From Verrucomicrobiota bacterium (GTDB lineage Bacteria; Verrucomicrobiota; Verrucomicrobiia; Limisphaerales; UBA11320): a stretch of 64,000 nt of DNA. Every line of letters starts with the position of its first letter. Position 1 is the stretch's first letter. The DNA lies in NCBI GenBank assembly GCA_016199985.1, contig JACQFQ010000029.1, forward strand, positions 1 to 64,000, in the 5' to 3' direction. Position numbers and translations under genes: made by a program. Shown one piece after another: positions 59,147 to 64,000 of this stretch. The notes under the pieces are model-generated. The model searched no databases. It was not told the DNA's origin and was given only the letters and a program-made list of their open reading frames with translations.

Positions 59147-60715
59147 TTAGCGCGACGGCGCGCGCGCGAGGCGATACTCCATGCTGTCGATCAACGCCTG
59201 GAGGCTGGCCTCGATGATGTTGGTGCTGACGCCGACGGTCCCCCAGGAGTCCTTGCCGTCGCTGGACTCGATGAGCACGCGCGTCTTCGCGGCCGTGCCC
59301 GTGCCGGAATCGAGGATGCGCACCTTGTAGTCGATCAGGCGCACCTTCTTGAGCTGCGGGAAGAATTTGGACAGCGCGGTCCGGAGCGCGGCGTCGAGCG
59401 CGTTCACCGGACCGTCTCCCTCGGCCACAGTGTGGGCCGATCGGCCTTCGACCCGGACCTTCACGGTCGCCTCGCAGACGGAACCGCCGCCGTCGCGGCG
59501 CATCGAGACATGGTAACCGTTCAGCTGGAAGGGGACCTCCCGACGCGACAGGGCCTTGTGGATCAGGAGCGCCAGGGAGCCTTCCGCCGCCTCGTACTCA
59601 TAGCCCTCGTGCTCCAGTTCCTTGATTCGCGCGAGGATGGCCTTGAGCTCCGGGGTTTCGTTCGTGAGCTGAAAGCCCAGCTCCTGGGCCTTCATGAGGA
59701 TGTTGCTGCGGCCGGCGAGGTCGCTCACCAGCACGCGCCGGGTGTTGCCCACAGCCTGCGGATCGATGTGCTCGAAGCTCTGAGCCACCTTCTGGACGGC
59801 GTTGACGTGCATCCCGCCCTTGTGGGCGAAGGCCGTCGCGCCCACCCAGGGAAGCCGGGTGTTGTGGCGGATGTTCGCGATCTCGTCCACGAACTGGGAG
59901 AGGTCCTTCAACTTGCGCAGGGAGGACTCGGGCACGCAGCGCCGCTTCATCTTGAGCGCCACGCAGGGGATGACGCTGATGAGGTTGCAGTTGCCTGTGC
60001 GCTCGCCGTAGCCGTTGATGGTGCCCTGCACGTGGGAGGCGCCATGATCGAGCGCGGCGAGGGCGTTGCTCACGCCGAGGCCGATGTCGTCGTGCGTGTG
60101 AATGCCGAGGCGGACGCTCAGCTTGTTCCGCAGCGTTTGGGTGATCTTCGCGATCTCGGTGGTGAGGGTTCCGCCGTTCGTGTCGCAGAGGCAGACGATG
60201 TCGGCGCCGGCGTCCTCGGCGGCGCGCCAGGTGGCGAGGGCGTAGTCGGGGTTGTCCTTGTAGCCGTCGAAGGAGTGCTCGCCATCGTAGATCACGGTCT
60301 TGCCCTGGTCTTTCAGGAATCGGACGGTGTCGGCGATCATCGCCAGGTTTTCCTCGGGCGTTGTGCGAAGGACCTCTCTCACATGAAGAAGCCAGCTCTT
60401 GCCGAAGATGGTGACCACGGGCGTCTCGGCGTCGAGGAGGAGGCGCACCTGGTCGTCCTTCTCCACGGCGACGCCCTTGCGCCGGGTGGATCCGAACGCC
60501 GCGAGGCGGGCTTTCTTGAATGTGCGTCGGCGGGCCTCGGCGAAGAACTCAATGTCCTTGGGGTTGGAGCCGGGCCAGCCGCCCTCAATGTAGTGGATGC
60601 CGAACGCGTCGAGTCTGTCCGCGATGCGCAACTTGTCCGTCACGGAAAAGTTGATGCCTTCGCCCTGGCTGCCATCCCGCAGGGTCGTGTCATAGATCTC
60701 GACGTCAGGTCTCAT
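59147..60715 (-). CDS. cimA: (R)-citramalate synthase, LeuA-like
   Basis: ATG 60715 (MRPDVEIYDTTLRDGSQGEG) gives 522 residues. N-terminal HMGL-like TIM barrel: TTLRDGSQGEGINFSVTDKL, HYIEGGWPGSNPKDIEFFAE, VCLCDTNGGTLTTEI, LGIHTHDDIGLGVSNALAAL, VQGTINGYGERTGNCNLISV with HTHDD as the metal-binding His pair. C-terminal allosteric domain: VKVRVEGRSAHTVAEGDGPV and LDAALRTALSKFFP. The two-domain length and the 'GGWPGSNPKD' motif fit CimA (TIGR00977), which condenses pyruvate and acetyl-CoA on the threonine-independent isoleucine route, rather than LeuA. A 20-residue longer frame lies upstream. Confidence 0.9.
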   Translation of the reverse strand: MRPDVEIYDTTLRDGSQGEGINFSVTDKLRIADRLDAFGIHYIEGGWPGSNPKDIEFFAEARRRTFKKARLAAFGSTRRKGVAVEKDDQVRLLLDAETPVVTIFGKSWLLHVREVLRTTPEENLAMIADTVRFLKDQGKTVIYDGEHSFDGYKDNPDYALATWRAAEDAGADIVCLCDTNGGTLTTEIAKITQTLRNKLSVRLGIHTHDDIGLGVSNALAALDHGASHVQGTINGYGERTGNCNLISVIPCVALKMKRRCVPESSLRKLKDLSQFVDEIANIRHNTRLPWVGATAFAHKGGMHVNAVQKVAQSFEHIDPQAVGNTRRVLVSDLAGRSNILMKAQELGFQLTNETPELKAILARIKELEHEGYEYEAAEGSLALLIHKALSRREVPFQLNGYHVSMRRDGGGSVCEATVKVRVEGRSAHTVAEGDGPVNALDAALRTALSKFFPQLKKVRLIDYKVRILDSGTGTAAKTRVLIESSDGKDSWGTVGVSTNIIEASLQALIDSMEYRLARAPSR

Positions 60716-60835
60716 GTTTTGCCCGGCCTCGCCGGGATCGGGAGTTCTAGGGCAACCGAGGGTGAGAGGCAAATCTCAAGTTGTTGGAACCGGGGAGGGC
60801 GGAGTCTCGTCCCCCGTGGAACGGCGTCGGGGCGT

Positions 60836-63800
60836 TCAGGCGAGCAGGGATTGGATCTCCTCCCAGGTGAGAGTCTCGGCGAAGGATTCTTCGCTGCCCA
60901 TCGCGCGGATGAGCTCGCGCTTCTTTTGCTGCAGTCCGAGTATCTTTTCCTCAATGGTGTCGCGCGCGATCAGCTTGTAGCTCGTCACCACCCGCGTTTG
61001 CCCTATCCGATGCGCCCGGTCCGTCGCCTGGTCCTCCACCGCCGGATTCCACCACGGATCGAAATGAACCACCGTGTCCGCCCCCGTAAGGTTCAACCCC
61101 ACTCCTCCCGCCTTCAGGCTGATCAGAAACACCGGCGCGTCGCCTTTTTGGAAACGCTCCACCACCGCGGGACGATCCTGCGTGCCGCCGTCCAGGTAGC
61201 AGTACTCCATCTCCCGCGACTCCAGCTCCGCGCGCAGCAGGGCGAGCATTTGCGTGAACTGGCTGAAGACGAGCACGCGATGTCCGCCATCCTCGGCCTC
61301 GTCGAGCAGCTCGTGAAAGAGCTCCACCTTGCCGGACGCTCCCGCCGGCTCGTCCGCCTCCCGCCGCAGCAGGCGAGGGTCGCAGCAGATCTGTCGCAGC
61401 CGCAGCAGCGTCGTGAGCACAATCATCCGGCTCTGGCCCAGATTCGCCCCGCCCGCATCCGCCTGCCGGAGCATCTCCTGGCGTCCCGCCGCGAGGACCT
61501 GCTCGTAGAGGGCGCGCTGTTGCGTGCTCAGCTCGCAGAAGGAGATCTGCTCCAATCGCGCGGGCAGCTCGGGCGCGACCTCGCGTTTGAGGCGGCGGAG
61601 GATGAATGGACGCAGCCGCCGCGAAAGCCTCGAGATCGCCCCGGCGTCCCGGGCCTTGCCGATGGGAAGCTCGTAGCGATCCCTGAAGTCCTGCGCGCTG
61701 CCCAGGTAGCCGGGCATGAGAAAATCGAAGATCGACCAAAGATCCGACACCGCGTTCTCCATCGGCGTGCCGGTGAGAACGATTCTGTGCGCGGCGCGGA
61801 GCGACTTCACGGATTGCGCGTTCTGCGTCGCCCGATTCTTGATGTGCTGCGCCTCGTCCAGAATGACCGTGTCGAACTCGATCGATCGAAACGTGTCGGC
61901 GTCGCGGCGCGCCAGCGCATAGCTCGTGATCACCAGGTCGGATTGCGCCAGCTCGTCGGCGCGTCGATGACGGTCGCCGCCGTGCCACGCGAGAGTTTTC
62001 AGCCCGGGCGTGAAGCGCGACGCCTCATGAACCCAGTTGAAGACCAGGCTCGTGGGGCAGACGACGAGCGAGGGCCCGCGATCGCCGGCCGCCCGGTCGC
62101 GCGCGCTGAGGAAGGCGAGCGTCTGCAGCGTTTTTCCGAGGCCCATCTCGTCGGCGAGAATCCCGCCGAATTGGTTTCTTCGCAGAAAGGCCAGCCACGC
62201 GACCCCCGCCCGCTGGTAGGGGCGGAGGACGGTCTCCAGCGGGCCAAGCGGCGGACACTCGGGCAGGGCGTCGCCGGATTGCTGTCGGACATGGTCCCGC
62301 CAGCGGGTCGGCGCGTTGAGCGTCCAGCCCTTGTCGCGCGCGGCGCTTTCGAGGAACGCGGCCTGGCGGCTCGACATCCTGTATTGCGAGCCGAGCTGCT
62401 GGGGATCGCAGTCGCGCAGCACTTCCTGGAATTCATCCAGCGCTTCCGTGTCGAACACCGCGAACTTGCCGTTGGGCAGCCGGGCATGGCTTTGTCCCGA
62501 CCGGAGGAGACGTTGAATATCCGCGGAGGAGAGCGGATCGCCGCCCGACGCCTGGTAGCTCACCGTGAGGTCGAACCACTGAACTCCCGACGGGATCACT
62601 TCCAGCCTTGGCTCCACGAACTGAAGGTTCTGGGCGCAACTCCTCTCGAGTCGTTCCTCCAGCGTCACGCGCCACGCCTTGCGGAGCTTCGGATATTGAC
62701 GCGCGAAGAAGTTGAGGACCTCGGTTTGGCCGTTGAGCTGCCAGCGACCCTCGGCGTCGGGGCCCGTGAATCCATGCCGCGTCAGGCAGGCCACCGCCTC
62801 CCGCTCCCCGGCCGCGTCGCGAGTCCAGTAGCGACGAACATTCCCCGGATCAGGAATCCACGCGTCCAGGTCCAGGTTGGGGCGGCCCAGCGGAATCACC
62901 CGAACGCCGTAGGTGGCCTCAAGCGTCGCGTGCAGGATGGCCAATCCGCCGACCAGACGCAGGGAGAACGCGGGCGAGAGCACCTCGACCTCGAAGTCAT
63001 CCACCGTGAAGTTTGTCGGGCGCGCGCCGGCCGAGACGAGCGCCGGCCAGTCCCGGTTGAGAAAGACAGGGACGTCGCCGCGCGGGATCACGCAGCCCGA
63101 CTCAAAGACCGACAGCAGGGGGCGCGGCAGCTTCAGCGGATGAAATCGGTGTTCGGAATAAACCCAATGATTGTCGCCGCCTCCGGAGAGGACGCAGGGA
63201 CTCGCGGCGCCCGACGCGCGCTTCAGGGCGATGCGCCCGTCCGTTTCAAGCGTCGCCGCGATATCGAGCGCGGGCGCGGTGGATTCCACGGTGACGGTCG
63301 CGCTGCGGCCCAGCGTCAGCTGGGGATGTCCGACGAGAATCTTCAGAAGCGCCGCGAGCTGTTCCGCGTCGAGCTGACACATCGCTGGCAGCGCTCCCGG
63401 GCTCAGATCCTGCAGACGATCGAGAAGCAACCGGTCGGCGTCGGACGCCGAGTAGGCGAGAGCGGTGGAGAGAGCGTTCAGCGGCGTGCGTCCCCGTGGG
63501 CTGGCGACCTCGAAGCACACCATCACGCGTCCCTTCCGCAGCGCCGCTTCGAGGTTGGGAGGCAGGATGACGAACAGTTCCAGCGGCTGCGCTCCCGGGG
63601 AAGGAGGACCCGTTCTCAGCGCGCGAAGGGGAGCGTCCGGGGCGACGGAGCGGGGAGATCGCCGAGCGTCCGCCGGATCCGCGGCTGGCGCGGCCTGAGG
63701 CTTGTCGCGACCGAGATGATGGAGCCCGACGGCGACTGAGTGCGCGCAGAGGGTTCCCCATTCCCGAGACGCGCGGCAGGTGCAGGTGTTTTCGATATTG

Positions 63801-63988
63801 ATCATGTCCTTTATGATCAACCCCGCGCGATAGGACGCTCTGCCTTCCTGCACCACGCCTTGGAGGCGGGGAGGCGTCCAGTTTGAGCTGAGCACGCGGC
63901 CGGTCGCCAGGAGCGCCCGGGCGAGCTTCACGACTTCCCATCCGGCGATCTTCGCCAGAAAGGGCTCGTTCAATTCGATCTGTGGCAT
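60836..63988 (-). CDS. SNF2-family helicase with SWIM zinc finger
   Basis: 1050 residues; the start MPQIELNEPFLAKIAGWEVV is 12 bp from the window end, so a longer N-terminus cannot be excluded. A SWIM zinc finger occurs early (NTCTCRASREWGTLCAHSVA: C-x-C...C-x-H). A long middle domain is followed by a complete SNF2/Rad54-like ATPase: GGILADEMGLGKTLQTLAFL (Walker A), DTVILDEAQHIKN (DEAQ box), VLTGTPMENAVSDLWSIFDF, and in the second lobe VLVFSQFTQMLALLRAEL, DPWWNPAVEDQATDRAHRIG and QTRVVTSYKLIARDTIEEKI. It is likely a DNA-dependent ATPase in DNA repair or transcription recycling (RapA/HepA-like). It precedes the cimA-valS pair by 120 bp. Confidence 0.95.
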   Translation of the reverse strand: MPQIELNEPFLAKIAGWEVVKLARALLATGRVLSSNWTPPRLQGVVQEGRASYRAGLIIKDMINIENTCTCRASREWGTLCAHSVAVGLHHLGRDKPQAAPAADPADARRSPRSVAPDAPLRALRTGPPSPGAQPLELFVILPPNLEAALRKGRVMVCFEVASPRGRTPLNALSTALAYSASDADRLLLDRLQDLSPGALPAMCQLDAEQLAALLKILVGHPQLTLGRSATVTVESTAPALDIAATLETDGRIALKRASGAASPCVLSGGGDNHWVYSEHRFHPLKLPRPLLSVFESGCVIPRGDVPVFLNRDWPALVSAGARPTNFTVDDFEVEVLSPAFSLRLVGGLAILHATLEATYGVRVIPLGRPNLDLDAWIPDPGNVRRYWTRDAAGEREAVACLTRHGFTGPDAEGRWQLNGQTEVLNFFARQYPKLRKAWRVTLEERLERSCAQNLQFVEPRLEVIPSGVQWFDLTVSYQASGGDPLSSADIQRLLRSGQSHARLPNGKFAVFDTEALDEFQEVLRDCDPQQLGSQYRMSSRQAAFLESAARDKGWTLNAPTRWRDHVRQQSGDALPECPPLGPLETVLRPYQRAGVAWLAFLRRNQFGGILADEMGLGKTLQTLAFLSARDRAAGDRGPSLVVCPTSLVFNWVHEASRFTPGLKTLAWHGGDRHRRADELAQSDLVITSYALARRDADTFRSIEFDTVILDEAQHIKNRATQNAQSVKSLRAAHRIVLTGTPMENAVSDLWSIFDFLMPGYLGSAQDFRDRYELPIGKARDAGAISRLSRRLRPFILRRLKREVAPELPARLEQISFCELSTQQRALYEQVLAAGRQEMLRQADAGGANLGQSRMIVLTTLLRLRQICCDPRLLRREADEPAGASGKVELFHELLDEAEDGGHRVLVFSQFTQMLALLRAELESREMEYCYLDGGTQDRPAVVERFQKGDAPVFLISLKAGGVGLNLTGADTVVHFDPWWNPAVEDQATDRAHRIGQTRVVTSYKLIARDTIEEKILGLQQKKRELIRAMGSEESFAETLTWEEIQSLLA

Positions 63989-64000
63989 GGTCGCGGATCC

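Noticed and set aside
59432..63739. 1435-residue plus-strand frame opposite cimA and the SNF2 helicase
   Set aside because: The longest frame in the window, but it is antisense to two genes with complete conserved motifs, and its composition (Arg/Glu/His/Val) is typical of antisense frames in GC-rich DNA.

Overview
The window looks like a chromosomal segment of a GC-rich member of the Verrucomicrobiota (PVC superphylum), most plausibly a Pedosphaera/Limisphaera-type lineage. This is inferred from gene content: a WD40-tailed Ser/Thr kinase beside a PVC-type ECF sigma factor, two Tat-dependent DUF1501 proteins, several DUF1080 proteins, Tat-exported sugar-isomerase-like TIM barrels, a verrucomicrobial short prepilin, secreted proteins ending in 'FRLEA..FYRVRL'-type tails, and a GxxExxY gene flanked by palindromic repeats. 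No rRNA or other marker gene is present to fix the taxonomy.

Layout. 1-330: tail of a probable transposase, then tRNA-Val(GAC). 605-5152: kinase/WD40 receptor and ECF sigma factor. 5577-12422: four consecutive secreted proteins (NHL propeller, repeat-rich fibre-like protein, Kelch protein, large toroid-like protein); the last two share a C-terminal motif. 12533-15456: divergent DUF1501 pair. 15500-28500: a less GC-rich, island-like block. It holds a truncated Ig-like surface-protein remnant, a leftward chromate-resistance-like operon (chrB, chrB C-terminal paralogue, DUF2148 ferredoxin-like protein, MFS, His-tailed EamA exporter; no chrA), and a rightward operon (GMC oxidoreductase fused to DUF1080, DUF1259, winged-helix regulator, small secreted protein, DUF1080-like protein, YVTN propeller). 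It ends with a truncated Xre-type regulator, a DUF3883 nuclease-like gene and a decayed C5-methyltransferase. 28923-29566: a palindromic repeat cassette carrying a GxxExxY gene. 29681-34514: a glucose-dehydrogenase-like MDR enzyme and a two-gene heterodimeric ABC exporter, one subunit of which has an in-frame TAA. 34840-39859: RCC1-repeat protein, Tat isomerase-like protein, selO, gluQ. 39958-40493: two truncated gene tails. 40631-48276: a flagellar operon flgF-G-A-H-I-J-N-K-L (rod, L/P rings, hook-filament junction). 48329-64000: beta-helix protein, small CPXCG zinc protein, UxaA-type dehydratase, DUF1080 lipoprotein, purB, sugar-isomerase-like protein, prepilin, and a leftward set of SNF2 helicase, citramalate synthase and valS.

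How the genes work together. The flagellar block builds the distal rod, P and L rings and hook-filament junction. The exporter pair shows the complementary degenerate and consensus ATP sites of TM287/288-type transporters, so the premature stop probably disables, or is recoded in, a two-subunit pump. The GMC-DUF1080 fusion makes chemical sense if the first half oxidises a glycoside at C3 and the second cleaves the 3-keto product. DUF1080 and isomerase-like proteins elsewhere in the window point to the same kind of sugar chemistry.

The strongest candidates for something undescribed are the GxxExxY cassette, whose start codon lies inside the repeat arm itself, the GMC-DUF1080 fusion with its operon, and the chrB operon that lacks chrA. 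All functional statements rest on recognising sequence motifs by eye; no database search was run.
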